Below are positions 25,504 through 35,704 of a DNA stretch of 64,000 nt, one piece after another. The stretch is from Leclercia sp. LSNIH1. GTDB taxonomy: Bacteria; Pseudomonadota; Gammaproteobacteria; Enterobacterales; Enterobacteriaceae. The stretch's first letter is position 1. Each line of letters opens with the position of its first letter. The DNA lies in the NCBI RefSeq assembly GCF_002902985.1, contig NZ_CP026171.1, forward strand, positions 186,001 through 250,000, written 5' to 3'. The notes under the pieces were generated by a model, which saw only the letters and a list, made by a program, of their open reading frames with translations, did no database searches and was not told the origin of the DNA. The translations under genes were made by a program, and so were the position numbers.

Positions 25504-26178
25504 TTAGACCCTGAACGACTCCTTTTTTAAGCGGTGTATAAAAGCTTTTTTTCTGTCCCAACGAGGATGGAAGTGCCGCCAGTGGGCATCTTTGGCGGCT
25601 GCCAGCAATTCATAATCGCCCCGAGTGTCCCCCCAGGCTCGAAGATGATACTGATCTAATGGTCCGTAAATAGACTCCAGCCGGTTAATTTTCTGTATGC
25701 AACGACAATTGTGCCCTGTAATGCGCCCGGTCAGGATACCATTAACGCTTTCCAGCTCTGTACCGATGAGCTTGATCCCCAGTCGTTCAGCAAACGGAGC
25801 AAGTACAAGCCTCGGTGAGGCTGAGCAGAGTGTCACCTCAACATTGTTAGAAACTTCCGTTGCCACGGCCAATAGGCCTGATGCTCTCATCAGACGCCCC
25901 CAATAAAGGTTGCAATAGGCTTCAGCTTTCTCCTTGACCCACTTTTCCTCGATACCAGTGAGAAACGTTGATATTAAAATTTCTTTGAGTTCATCACGAG
26001 TTAGTTTGCGACTCAAACACCGCAGGGTAGGAAGAGCGAGTTTAACCAACCGGCGGGTGAAGACACTGTTACCGAAGGCAAAGCGCAAAAAGGGGATAAA
26101 GCTGTCATGTCGGGTAAGAGTTCCATCAAAGTCGAAAACGGAAAGAACCTTTATTTCTGCACGAAATGAATTATCCAC
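25504..26178 (-). CDS. HAD-IB family phosphatase
   Basis: The protein has 224 residues if it begins at the GTG at 26178, which has AAGGG seven bases upstream; an ATG-led extension to 26304 is possible but reads unlike the family. Motif I is VFDFDGTLTRHDSF near residue 13. The serine motif is TLCSASPRL near residue 100, and AWGDTRGDYELL near residue 190 is the acidic motif, as in SerB-like HAD-IB enzymes. It probably hydrolyses a small phosphoester or acts on a phospholipid head group. It is convergent with terF and has no clear operon partner. Confidence 0.75.
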   Translation of the reverse strand: MDNSFRAEIKVLSVFDFDGTLTRHDSFIPFLRFAFGNSVFTRRLVKLALPTLRCLSRKLTRDELKEILISTFLTGIEEKWVKEKAEAYCNLYWGRLMRASGLLAVATEVSNNVEVTLCSASPRLVLAPFAERLGIKLIGTELESVNGILTGRITGHNCRCIQKINRLESIYGPLDQYHLRAWGDTRGDYELLAAAKDAHWRHFHPRWDRKKAFIHRLKKESFRV

Positions 26179-26497
26179 AAGCAGCCCTTTTTGAATTAGA
26201 TAAATTTTCCATATTTTATCATCTGACGAGGGTGACTCAAAGCATGTCAGAATTGGATTGGACCATGAAGATCTCGCAGTCTTACACTGCATCTTGTTAT
26301 CCATGCCGTGGTCAACTAATTGTGGCCCACAACCTGGCTGTTCGTGGAACAGTTGTTCTGATTCATTTGGCGTTTAGCAACTGTTCTCTCTGGCGCTGCA
26401 TTTAGGAAAGATATAATGGCGCTAAGCCATATTTTATGTAAGGGTATGATATGGTTCAGCGGATTTTCATTCACGATACTGACAACAGGATTTACCT

Positions 26498-27127
26498 ATG
26501 ACTATCGATACCGACGATTTCGATCCGGTAGATGTAGATGTAGAGGTTGCAGAGGCGTTAGAGAAGCACATGGCACAGTTACGGGACCTGGAAGCATACT
26601 GGCCGTACAGCACGACAGCCGTTATTGATTGTTTTTTTGACCAGGCTACCCGGGCAACTCACGCTGAATTGTGGTTGGCTGCCTGTACAACTTTCCTGAA
26701 CGGGATTGAAACCTCACTGAGGGTGACGCTTGAACTGATGGAGTCACAGGCGCATTCGCAGCCAGCCGCAACGCTGGTGGATTTAAGTGATATGGCCACA
26801 CTCAGTAATGCCCTAATGAGAAGGGCGCACATGGCTGGTATGCCGGTGACGCTGCTGGCGTTTCCCGAGGAGCAGGATCTGCTGACCAAGATTGCTGAAG
26901 GTGCCCCGAAAAGGCCCTATGCGGAAATCGTGAGGGTTCGTCACAATTTATGTCACGGGAACATCCTGGAGCACATCATCACTGTGAGTGACGATTTGGG
27001 GGAGCCAGTCCGGTTATTCACACCTGAATGTATGCGTGTCCTGGCAGAGACGATGTCGGCAATCTCGAAACAATGGGTTGCAGGCATGCATCAATATTGG
27101 CGTGATAACAATTTATCTATGCCTTGA
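26498..27127 (+). CDS. HEPN-like protein, function unknown
   Basis: The protein has 209 residues, mostly helical, with a very acidic N-terminus (TDDFDPVDVDVEVAE). Near residue 148 the sequence RVRHNLCHGN fits the R-x4-H signature of HEPN domains, where the arginine and histidine form an RNase active site. HEPN proteins act in toxin-antitoxin, abortive-infection and RNA-processing systems. No antitoxin partner is next to it, and the short motif alone does not prove the assignment. The gene is solitary. Confidence 0.5.
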   Translation: MTIDTDDFDPVDVDVEVAEALEKHMAQLRDLEAYWPYSTTAVIDCFFDQATRATHAELWLAACTTFLNGIETSLRVTLELMESQAHSQPAATLVDLSDMATLSNALMRRAHMAGMPVTLLAFPEEQDLLTKIAEGAPKRPYAEIVRVRHNLCHGNILEHIITVSDDLGEPVRLFTPECMRVLAETMSAISKQWVAGMHQYWRDNNLSMP

Positions 27128-27275
27128 AAATTCCGGCCGGATTCTGTTCCCGGCGTCAGTTTAACGCCGGGATGAAATAATTATGATCCACAACCAGAAA
27201 TAGCTGTTTATGGTTGAGAAAATATTGTGGTATAAAAATTATGTTTTTAACTTGGTGATAGTCATGGAGAAACAA

Positions 27276-27629
27276 ATGAAAATTAAATGCATCGTATTGG
27301 CAGGAATATTTTCACTGGTATTTTCTGTTCATGCCAGCGAAACACAGAATAAAAAAAGTGATCCAGTACCTGTCTTTGGGCACGCAACAGCTGTTTCAAA
27401 AATGTGTGGTGAACTTCTCGGAGAAACTAATCCAGTTAAGATGAGAGATGGGGCTACTAAGATACTAAACGAGACTCTTAGAAGATTACCTGATGCCGAA
27501 GTGTCAGATGAAGGGAAAAATGTAATCGAGGCATTTGTTACTCGATCAAGATCCCCGTCTGACATACCTTCTCGCTGTGAAACCAGTGTTAACGAGAGAT
27601 ACTGGGAAATCGTTCAGTCCAAAAAATGA
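27276..27629 (+). CDS. Small exported protein, unknown function
   Basis: The protein has 117 residues from the ATG at 27276, which has GGAG five bases upstream; ATGs at 27264 and 27210 are in frame. A typical signal peptide (KIKCIVLAGIFSLVFSVHA) is cleaved near residue 20. The mature protein has two cysteines about 60 residues apart, one in SKMCGELL and one in PSRCETSV, and is helical; such small two-cysteine periplasmic proteins include immunity and exclusion factors. It was not recognised further and has no close neighbours. Confidence 0.6.
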   Translation: MKIKCIVLAGIFSLVFSVHASETQNKKSDPVPVFGHATAVSKMCGELLGETNPVKMRDGATKILNETLRRLPDAEVSDEGKNVIEAFVTRSRSPSDIPSRCETSVNERYWEIVQSKK

Positions 27630-27902
27630 TCTGACGTTGGTTGACTGTAAAAAAATATTTCGCCCGTTAAGCTTCTGTCTCTAAAATATATGACTTAATG
27701 GGCTATTCAACTCCTTCCTATGTAATATATGAAGTCATTCCCCGATGATTTAATTAACGAAGGTTTAATCCACATGTTCAAAACTGATAAATTGGACAGG
27801 CTCAATTTTAATTATTTTACCTCTTCCCGTACTTCAGGTTATTTGGCTGACAATCCAATCTGGTATGATGCTTATAACAAACAAATTCGGAGGGTATAGT
27901 GA

Positions 27903-30900
27903 ATGGGTGGCCTGGTCAGCAAAACTAACATTGATCGCCTTGAACGTTTTCATTCTCTGCTGGCGGGGCAATACTGGTCCGCCCTCGTCGATATTCCGGC
28001 AGAGGCGATTGCGGCCGGGGATACACTCCTCATCAACTCGTTGCGGTACGTGGATGACAATCTGCATACCGTCATCCTTCGTGCCCACCCTCGGCACTAC
28101 GGGGAATGGGTAAACGTTGAAGTCGTTGCTGAGAACGGCTCAAAATCAACGAAAGACAAGAAACTGAATGAACATCGGTTTCTGACGGCCGATTTTCTCG
28201 CCTTGTTTGAATATCAGCCCGACCATGAATCGATCCGTCAGTCAGAGCTCAAAGGCATTCAGGACGAGGTTGCTGACCTGCAAATGCGTCTCACCGAAAC
28301 ACTGAAAAATCCCTCAGATCTCCGGGAACTGGCTATGAAAAGGATCGAAGACGAAGAGGCCAGTAAAAGGGGGGGCGAGTCAGACGACAGAATGCTTCCG
28401 GTCGTCAGAAATGCAGAAGATGCCGCAGTTACCATGGCGCTGGGTACGGTGCAGAATGCCCTTTCTCAGGGAATTTCCGAAGCTCAGGTTTCTCTGATGG
28501 CGAAAGTCGCGGAACGGGAAGGGAAGATTGCCGGTGCCGTAGCTAACATTATTACGTCGCGTACCGGTGCTATTACCCGGGCGCTGGAGAAAATGCATCC
28601 GTATTATGCGGAGCTGGCCGCTGCCAAGTTGGCCGGAACGCAGGAGGGCATTGAGCAGGCTAACAAAATTCAGGCCGGTGTTCTCACGCTGGAATTATTC
28701 GTCGGCAAAAACGTGACGGTAGTCGATATTGCTGAAGGCGAGCCAGCTGACAGCAGCATTCCGCTGACGCTGTGTCAGAAGAAGCTCGTAGTGGATGAGG
28801 AACTTTCAGCCTGGTGTGACATCGACGAACACTTTGATTTCAGGAGTCTTTCCGCATTCCACAAGGCGCTAAAAGATAACCCTGGGCTGGTGGAGCAAAT
28901 TTTTCCGACTGAGCGATGTGTACTCGTCATGGTAACCACCCGCAGATTTATTGACTATGGTGATACCTGGGCGAATTCAGAATACAATGAAAAGAACAGC
29001 ATCGTGTTTCTGATGGTCCGCAACGGGCAAAACATCAAACAAATCTATTCCCCGGTGGAAAGCCATCTTGGAGCATCACGGTTATTTCCGTCTGAAGATG
29101 AGCAGCAGGGCCACTTTCGTGGGTTTGACGGTACCACCATCAAATTTGAAGATGTGGCCTATACCGATCGTCTCAAATCCCATGACCTGATGGCTCTGCA
29201 TTACCGACGTCTGCTTATCATGCTGTTTGGTCTTGACCAGCGGCTGGCTCTCTTTGGTCAGTTCTATCCCAAGCATGAAAAGGCTAATTTCCTGAATCTG
29301 AGCTTCCAGGAGCGGTACTTCCATTTTCTGCACGATGAAGACGGCACAGGGCTGCTGGCATCACCAGACTCGCAGACGCTCGATGAATTTATTAGTGAAA
29401 AAAACTCCTATATGCAACCGGGCTCGCGGCTGCTCTGCAACTGGCGTGAGCTTATGACCCCCAGAACAGCACCTGGTGCCGTCAAAGAGGACAGCAGCTA
29501 TTCAGGGTACTCCTTCATCGCTGAACCAGAGAATAATGTCTCTGCTGCGGTTGTGTATCGTCAGGGAGATAGTCTGGCAGTTGATGTGGCGGTGAAGCGC
29601 TACAGAACAGATAAGATGTTTAACTGTAAGGTAAACGTTTCTGGCTACAGGCCGTGGCGCCGGGGAGAAGCAGAGCTTGCATATCTGTGCCTGGATGCAG
29701 TGGGCCCGGAGGAACTGAACCGTTTTATCCAGCAGCGCAAATTCCGGAGTAACCACCTTTTTTACATTCGATTTTTTAAGGCCGCAATCAAATTCCTGGA
29801 GCAGGAACGTGAAAGAGAATTGCCGCACCGGCAATATCTGCTGACTGCAATGCAGGATTCGGGGTTGCGCCTGCCGGTGAACATTCATGAACTGATTCAT
29901 CAGTGCATTGCTTCATGGAAGACCGGTAACCGTGGCGTTTCGCTTGATGATGGAATGCGTTTCGAAAAAGGGCGCCAGGCCCTGCTGAATCAACTTTACA
30001 GGCTCACTCAGGGTGCAAGCGAAATGGCATCGGTCATTCAGGAGCAGGTAACTGCGTCCGGATCGCAACTGCTTCGGGCCGGGGTCAACTCGTCAGGGAA
30101 TTACGTCGCGTTTATCGCGCCTAAACCCTATGAGTGTGATAACAGACTTGAAGCTCATGCGTGGGTCCATCGTGTTGTCTATGCAACCGGAAAACGAAAC
30201 ATTCGGGAAACCAGCAGATCCTGGGTCTCTATGCCGGAGCGTTCGGCATCCGAAATTACCCTTTGGGAAGATGAGGAGCAGTCTAGGAAATGGTACTCCA
30301 TGAAACCGGTATTCAGTTCGTGGGCCGAAAAACAAAAGCTATTTGAAATGTGCGAAAAAGGTGCGGAATTACTGAAAGGGGCCATGGGCAAGTCGGGACA
30401 TGAGGAATATAGCGATCTTTTTGAGATGTGGGGAGATGCTTATATTGCATGCAACTCCAACTCTGGCGCGGAATACGTAACAACCCCGGATATGTTCCTC
30501 CCGGTTGGCTTGATTAAGTCACGAAACTCATTACAGCTAATTGCATTAGGGACATGCTCAACGGAGCAATGGATGTATGCCCGGGCAGGGGATGATGACA
30601 CACGGGAGCTGTTGCTGGAGTTGTATACCAGTTGGTATGAATGCCCGGATAAAGCGCGAGCAAGGGTCCTGTCGATGGCAGAGAAAAACTCAGGTCTGAG
30701 GTTTGTGTTGCTTGAAGGAAAGGCAAAGAAACTGGAGCGGTTTGTTGTCAAACGGCCAGAAGAGATTGTTAACTGGCATGCCGGTGATTTAAAGGAATTC
30801 CCGACAATGCTGAATGATCAATGGGCATGTCACATGGCAATGGTCAGTCGGAATGATAAAGTTTATCTGACGCCGGATTTGCTGGATGATGATGGCCTAC

Positions 30901-31244
30901 CAAATTTTAATGAAGTCACAAGGCAGGAGCCCGGAGACGGTTATCAACCCGTCAATGTCTATGAATTTGAGAGTGATTATTTTAACGCGATCTATGATGC
31001 AGACGGTAAGAAAGTGGTACTTTGTCACTGGTATGATGTGACGGGTGATTCATATACTGCTGAAGATCTTACAGGGAATATGCCTCATGACGCATTTAAA
31101 TTCCTTCAGTATAGGCTGGATAATATCGAGCAGGCTGAGGCATTTATCAAATACAGAAACCGTAATTATCAGTCCCGAGAAAATTCAGATTGGCCCGAAC
31201 CGCCTGAAGGTGTAAAGCGTTACGTCATCAGAGCCCGAAGCTAA
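27903..31244 (+). CDS. Large protein of unknown function (1113 residues)
   Basis: This is the largest gene in the window, with a strong ribosome site (GGAGGG, 7-base spacing) before the ATG. The codon use is like that of the backbone and there is no signal peptide or membrane segment. Residues 105-260 are helical and charged, compatible with a coiled coil followed by an Ala-rich helix pair. Residues 300-600 and 700-1113 look globular, with many aromatic residues. I see no Walker motif, helicase motif or nuclease signature and do not recognise the family. It stands alone, with gaps of about 270 and 290 bp on either side. A single large cytoplasmic effector or structural protein is possible. 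Confidence 0.8.
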   Translation: MGGLVSKTNIDRLERFHSLLAGQYWSALVDIPAEAIAAGDTLLINSLRYVDDNLHTVILRAHPRHYGEWVNVEVVAENGSKSTKDKKLNEHRFLTADFLALFEYQPDHESIRQSELKGIQDEVADLQMRLTETLKNPSDLRELAMKRIEDEEASKRGGESDDRMLPVVRNAEDAAVTMALGTVQNALSQGISEAQVSLMAKVAEREGKIAGAVANIITSRTGAITRALEKMHPYYAELAAAKLAGTQEGIEQANKIQAGVLTLELFVGKNVTVVDIAEGEPADSSIPLTLCQKKLVVDEELSAWCDIDEHFDFRSLSAFHKALKDNPGLVEQIFPTERCVLVMVTTRRFIDYGDTWANSEYNEKNSIVFLMVRNGQNIKQIYSPVESHLGASRLFPSEDEQQGHFRGFDGTTIKFEDVAYTDRLKSHDLMALHYRRLLIMLFGLDQRLALFGQFYPKHEKANFLNLSFQERYFHFLHDEDGTGLLASPDSQTLDEFISEKNSYMQPGSRLLCNWRELMTPRTAPGAVKEDSSYSGYSFIAEPENNVSAAVVYRQGDSLAVDVAVKRYRTDKMFNCKVNVSGYRPWRRGEAELAYLCLDAVGPEELNRFIQQRKFRSNHLFYIRFFKAAIKFLEQERERELPHRQYLLTAMQDSGLRLPVNIHELIHQCIASWKTGNRGVSLDDGMRFEKGRQALLNQLYRLTQGASEMASVIQEQVTASGSQLLRAGVNSSGNYVAFIAPKPYECDNRLEAHAWVHRVVYATGKRNIRETSRSWVSMPERSASEITLWEDEEQSRKWYSMKPVFSSWAEKQKLFEMCEKGAELLKGAMGKSGHEEYSDLFEMWGDAYIACNSNSGAEYVTTPDMFLPVGLIKSRNSLQLIALGTCSTEQWMYARAGDDDTRELLLELYTSWYECPDKARARVLSMAEKNSGLRFVLLEGKAKKLERFVVKRPEEIVNWHAGDLKEFPTMLNDQWACHMAMVSRNDKVYLTPDLLDDDGLPNFNEVTRQEPGDGYQPVNVYEFESDYFNAIYDADGKKVVLCHWYDVTGDSYTAEDLTGNMPHDAFKFLQYRLDNIEQAEAFIKYRNRNYQSRENSDWPEPPEGVKRYVIRARS

Positions 31245-31357
31245 GTGAGCAACATTAAGCTAAAAGTTCAGTATGGAAATAGATAAATCATACTGAACAA
31301 TAAATATAACTTTATGCATAACACTATGACGGTATCTTATTAGCAGGTGCTTCGGAA

Positions 31358-31370
31358 AAAAGTAACTTTC
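31358..31370. repeat. Dispersed palindrome, 12-of-13 copy
   Basis: AAAAGTAACTTTC lies in the intergenic region downstream of the 1113-residue protein gene. Apart from this site I see nothing in the stretch from 31245 to 31535. Confidence 0.6.
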
Positions 31371-31553
31371 CAAAGGTAAGTAAGCGCAGCGGGAGATATG
31401 CTAACATGAATACATCACGGGGACAGTGCTGGATACTGGCCAATCCATAATTTGCATATGATTAAAATGTACTTAGATGTTGCAATACTGATGAATTGTG
31501 TTAAAAGATAGCCGTCGTTACCTAAGTTAAATTTTATGAAGTATGGTACTGTT

Positions 31554-31775
31554 ATGGCTAAGAAAAATTTATACTCGGAAGAGATTGTGATTGCCAAAAA
31601 GCAACTCAATCAGCTATCCACGCTTAAAGATAAAGTCAGCCTGCTAACGCGTCAGTGGGAAGGTGATATTGGCAAAAATCTGCCTGGTTACACTGAGCTA
31701 TATGCTCACGTGGAAAGAATTGAAAGACAGATTCATGAACAAATTGGTAGCTGGAAGAAAAGTCCTACAATGTAA
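31554..31775 (+). CDS. Small basic protein, unknown function
   Basis: The protein has 73 residues from the ATG at 31554, or 79 from the ATG at 31536; neither start has a strong ribosome site. The sequence is hydrophilic and helical with alternating Lys, Glu and Leu (AKKQLNQLSTLKDKVSLLTR), which suggests a short coiled coil. No family was recognised. It is convergent with the transglutaminase-like gene. Confidence 0.5.
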   Translation: MAKKNLYSEEIVIAKKQLNQLSTLKDKVSLLTRQWEGDIGKNLPGYTELYAHVERIERQIHEQIGSWKKSPTM

Positions 31776-31981
31776 GATTACGGCGATCCATTCTGAAGCG
31801 GTGTATTTGGTTCAAGAATGCATAAATAACATTCCTTTATAACTCAATTACCCGCTTTTAAATCTCTTTATTTTCAATCCCGCTCATCCATTTGAGGAAC
31901 TTTGCGCGGAAGTTCAGCGGCATCATAAACTGTATGGGACAGTAAGAATTGCACTGACATTAACTGGTACAAAATGCAGGG

Positions 31982-32581
31982 CTATTGAATCCCTTCAGTG
32001 TACGCAAGCCTCACGTGTTCATCTACTGTAGCTTGGTTGCCGGGGATATATCGCGGAAAGTCCGACACGTCATTGGCATTTTTGACAATGAAAGAAGGGT
32101 ATCCAAACTGCTCGGCAGCAATATCGATATAAAAAGTCATTCCTCCAGCACTCAGCTCACACCAGTAGTGGCCATGTCCTCCATACTCATTGAAAAGACC
32201 TCCATTATCTGTACCATTCCCGCCGCGTATACTTGCGACCATGCCTCTGAGTCGTGCAAATTTACAAACCAATATACATGCGAACATGCATGTTCCGGTT
32301 GTGTCACTTGTTCCAATTTCCTTAAGGTTCTCTTTTAAGGACTTATGGGCTTCTTCTGCAAGCTCCAGGATTGGCGTAAGAACTAAAATAGATGTCTTGT
32401 CAGTCACGAATAATGTCTCCGGTAAACAGAACAATGGTAAGGCTAGAATCCCGTTTAAAATAATTTTAGTATCAGGTAACAAGTACCTTGAACAAAGCAC
32501 TTGATTCACACAGATCAATAAAAACCTTTCGAATAAGGAAAATACGAAAATTTGTGAAAGTACATTATCGAGTTTTAACAT
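31982..32581 (-). CDS. Transglutaminase/papain-fold-like protein
   Basis: The protein has 199 residues. The order Cys98 (in TTGTCMFAC), His138 (in GGHGHYWCEL) and Asp153 (in FYIDIAAEQ) matches the Cys-His-Asp triad of transglutaminase-like and related cysteine-peptidase folds, including the aromatic residue after the His. The N-terminal 60 residues are hydrophobic and may be membrane-associated or may mark a mis-assigned start. Substrate and role are unknown. The gene is isolated. Confidence 0.55.
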   Translation of the reverse strand: MLKLDNVLSQIFVFSLFERFLLICVNQVLCSRYLLPDTKIILNGILALPLFCLPETLFVTDKTSILVLTPILELAEEAHKSLKENLKEIGTSDTTGTCMFACILVCKFARLRGMVASIRGGNGTDNGGLFNEYGGHGHYWCELSAGGMTFYIDIAAEQFGYPSFIVKNANDVSDFPRYIPGNQATVDEHVRLAYTEGIQ

Positions 32582-32842
32582 GAATCTATTCTGAGTCGCA
32601 AGGGTTTTCAGTTCGGACAGAAGGCTTCTAAAATTTCATGAAGTCGTCCAACCATCTTTAACTACTAGGTAACAAACCATAATTATTGATTTCATGAAAA
32701 TAATTAAACTCAGAAATTGTGTTGTTGAGGTTATTAGAGATGGATATAGGATGTGGTATATTTGTTTGGAAATAAAAACAAAGGTTAGAACTCAGCTTTC
32801 GTACAATCTAGTTCAATCAAATTATGACGCTTAGGAGTATAA

Positions 32843-33373
32843 ATGAGCATTAACGACAAAGATTTTAGTTCTTTAACAGTAGAGCAATATGGCTGGAATT
32901 TGGGGGTTTTTAATCATTCAACCCCATTTACATCACACTTTATTTATGTCTACGATTGTTATAAACAGTATGTTGGATTGATTTCCATTTCACAGGAGGA
33001 TTTTAACACCACTAAAATTTCCACATCGTTAAGCATTCATATGTGTGTGGCAAAGCTAGGTAAAATCCTTAAGAAAATGTCAAATAAAAAGGCTTTGTCA
33101 CAAACGGAAGAAACTGAATTGGCCCCTCTTATTATTAATTATGTAAAGCAAACGATGACTTTTAGGCAATGGGTAAGTCAATCAGAATTAAATCAACGCA
33201 TGCATTTTCTAATTAATATCTACGGTTCTAAAGATGATAAAAAAGGGGAGGTGGTTCTACGACCATTAATTTCGAATCCAGATGCCTTAATTTTAACACC
33301 GACGGAAGTCATTGAATTGAACACGCAAGTTATTAAAGCTGATCGTATGCGACATCCGGAATGGTTCCGTTAA
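32843..33373 (+). CDS. Hypothetical protein
   Basis: The protein has 176 residues with a good ribosome site (TAGGAG) before the ATG. It is AT-rich in composition compared with the ter region. The N-terminal half is mixed beta/aromatic (YGWNLGVFNHSTPFTSHFIYVYD); the C-terminal half is helical. No motif was recognised. It sits between the transglutaminase-like gene and the leftward nuclease pair, with 220-260 bp of AT-rich noncoding DNA on each side. Confidence 0.6.
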   Translation: MSINDKDFSSLTVEQYGWNLGVFNHSTPFTSHFIYVYDCYKQYVGLISISQEDFNTTKISTSLSIHMCVAKLGKILKKMSNKKALSQTEETELAPLIINYVKQTMTFRQWVSQSELNQRMHFLINIYGSKDDKKGEVVLRPLISNPDALILTPTEVIELNTQVIKADRMRHPEWFR

Positions 33374-33593
33374 GCAGATTTACCGCATTCACCATTGGAA
33401 CCTTCGCCAGTAAGAGCTCGATGGTAAAATTACAATCTGAGATGGTTCAAAACGGCTATAGAGTTTTGAACCTCAAACGGGAATATTTTCACATTCATCC
33501 TTTGAAAGAAAGTCGTGGCTAAAAGAACTGAAGTAACCCTATCAAAGCCAATTTTCCTAACGACCGGAGTTATCTACTATTTACCGGATAACA

Positions 33594-34067
33594 TTATTTC
33601 ATTTGTCCTGTCGAATACCATGCCAACGTAGATTCCGGGATGCAGATTTTTGAGGCGAATCCATCGGTAATTAAATCGAGCAGATTTGGGGCTAGTAGAT
33701 TACACGGTGCTGGCCTCAGTGGTTCATAATGATGCTTCGGGTAATGAAGGCTGCTGAAAATGCCATGGGGCGCCCCTGAGGCTTTATCTGGGCCACAGAA
33801 AAGGTTAATCCACATCCGGAGGCGGTAGTCCACCGTGAAGCCGTCGATTTGCAACCATAAGTGGGGGGAGAGCACAAAATCACATCCCTTAACGGTAACT
33901 TTCCCAAGGAAGCGAAGATGTGGGATCTTAGCCTCCATCAAGGCATGGCTGAGCATTAAAGTATGCCCATCGCATTCCAGCTTTGCACTGTCTACCGCTA
34001 AAAAGGCATCATTAAGGTCAGAGAGATGTATAGGTGTGTTATTCACTGTTACCATTGTGTCTCTCAA
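33594..34067 (-). CDS. Small partner protein of nuclease-like gene
   Basis: The protein has up to 157 residues. The start is TTG at 34067 (AAAGGA upstream), which overlaps the stop of the preceding gene, or an ATG at 34055. It is beta-rich: VTVKGCDFVLSPHLWLQIDGF near residue 55, then a region with several His and Pro (LHYPKHHYEPLRPAP). No family was recognised. The overlap with the PD-(D/E)xK-like gene shows translational coupling, so this is probably a dedicated partner, inhibitor or specificity subunit. Confidence 0.6.
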   Translation of the reverse strand: MRDTMVTVNNTPIHLSDLNDAFLAVDSAKLECDGHTLMLSHALMEAKIPHLRFLGKVTVKGCDFVLSPHLWLQIDGFTVDYRLRMWINLFCGPDKASGAPHGIFSSLHYPKHHYEPLRPAPCNLLAPNLLDLITDGFASKICIPESTLAWYSTGQMK

Positions 34068-35704
34068 TTTTTATCCTTTGTCCTGAGATTTGCTATAGTT
34101 AAGTTAATATAAACGACTTTATCCGCAAATATTCCGCCAGACTCTCGCAAGCTAAAGCGTATGGTTTGATGATGGGTGCTGTGCATCATTTCAAGTTTAA
34201 TATTTCTGTTTTCTTTTTGGTAGTCTTCAAGCGCTGATTCAGTGTGTTTACGAATATTCACAAATTTATGGTCAAAGCAGAATAACACCAGATATAGGTC
34301 AGGCAGAACGATAAATGACTGAGCAACAGAGTCTGAATACTTTGTATAAAGTTGAAATATTCCTTTTGTTATTACAGATTTTATTGGCACTTCGGTGGAA
34401 TGTTCTTGTATTAACTTGGATTCGATAATGCAAACTCTCACACCTGAAGAGAAAATAGAAATATCACTTCGCCCGTTTGCGATCTGATCTTCCTGGACCA
34501 CCATAAACTTTTTAAGTTCAAGGCTTGCTTTCAACCAGGTTAATAATGATGCTGTAAGGTTATTTTCATAAAACAGAATGTCGTTTTTCACACGATACAA
34601 ATTACTGTTGCTGGTAATGTTCTGAATGCCAGTGAAAATAGTATTAGGCAGAAGGTCGATTGTCTTGCTTTTAACATCGTAATTATTAAATGAATCAGCT
34701 AATACACCTAGTTTAAAAGCGAGCGTCCGTATTTTTTCTGTATTTCCAAACTCAAGATGATTGGCTTGATGTTTAAGTGATCTGATTTTATTATATATAT
34801 ATTGTGTGTTTCTTTCACTTAATCTGACCTGCATAAAACTCTGGCGCATGTATTCTTCAAAAAGGTTCTGGAGCTCAAACAATTCTTCAATAATAGAGGT
34901 TAACTTATTTTTAGGTTCAAAGAACATTGAGTCTTTATTTTTAATATTTGAAGCCAGTGAAATGATTTCATAAAGAGCATCGGTAAGCAGATGAAGTGGT
35001 TCAACTGTTTTTATAATGCCTTTTTCATTCCTATAAATCATAATGTAAGGCTGGTGACGTGAAAATAAATCCTGCAAGACATCTTGTGACACTGGCGTTG
35101 TAATGAAGAAAATAAGTCCCGGCTTAAGATCTTTGTTTTTCAAATGTTCTAATTTATCAATAAGTAATACTTTCCTAATCCCGTTCGCTAGAATTAGTCC
35201 GAATTCAGTTCGATAAAGATTCCAATTTCGCTTTGTTGATGTAATAAGGGATAAATCATAATTAATATTTACGAGGTTTTCATTGATTGTCGTAATTAAG
35301 TTATGAATGTAATTGTTGTGATAAGTGGCATAACTCATAATGCCAAACTTACTTTTGAGTTCGTTGATGTGTTCGACAAGTGTTTTCAAGTACGTATAAG
35401 TTGTGCTTTGAGGAACTTTTTGTAAATTGTAAGATGACCACTCTTTAGCTATATCATAGATAAAATCGCATTCTTGTGATTCAAGGAACTTAACCAAGCG
35501 ATTTCTGGAACTTTTATTGCTGTTAAATTCTTCTTCAAATCTTTCGAGCTTTCTGCAAAAAATATGAACCGACAGGCAATGGCGACGTTCCTGCTCTAAT
35601 AATTGATCATCCAGGAAAATCTCAGTATTTTTGTTACGACTGAAGATAGATATGGGGGCCATTTCCATTAGTTCTAACGCATTGAAATCATAAAATCTGC
35701 TCAT
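34064..35704 (-). CDS. PD-(D/E)xK nuclease-like protein
   Basis: The protein has 546 residues and AT-rich codons. The C-terminal third contains GRSDI followed nine residues later by the triplet ESK, which is the spacing of the PD-(D/E)xK nuclease core, then a KGIFQLYTKY helix as in many restriction-like folds. The first 350 residues are helical and unrecognised; they contain FHxN-like and coiled stretches. The gene has a coupled downstream partner and a zinc-knuckle gene just upstream. A restriction-like or abortive-infection nuclease is the best guess. It could also be a housekeeping DNA-repair nuclease of the plasmid. Confidence 0.6.
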   Translation of the reverse strand: MSRFYDFNALELMEMAPISIFSRNKNTEIFLDDQLLEQERRHCLSVHIFCRKLERFEEEFNSNKSSRNRLVKFLESQECDFIYDIAKEWSSYNLQKVPQSTTYTYLKTLVEHINELKSKFGIMSYATYHNNYIHNLITTINENLVNINYDLSLITSTKRNWNLYRTEFGLILANGIRKVLLIDKLEHLKNKDLKPGLIFFITTPVSQDVLQDLFSRHQPYIMIYRNEKGIIKTVEPLHLLTDALYEIISLASNIKNKDSMFFEPKNKLTSIIEELFELQNLFEEYMRQSFMQVRLSERNTQYIYNKIRSLKHQANHLEFGNTEKIRTLAFKLGVLADSFNNYDVKSKTIDLLPNTIFTGIQNITSNSNLYRVKNDILFYENNLTASLLTWLKASLELKKFMVVQEDQIANGRSDISIFSSGVRVCIIESKLIQEHSTEVPIKSVITKGIFQLYTKYSDSVAQSFIVLPDLYLVLFCFDHKFVNIRKHTESALEDYQKENRNIKLEMMHSTHHQTIRFSLRESGGIFADKVVYINLTIANLRTKDKN

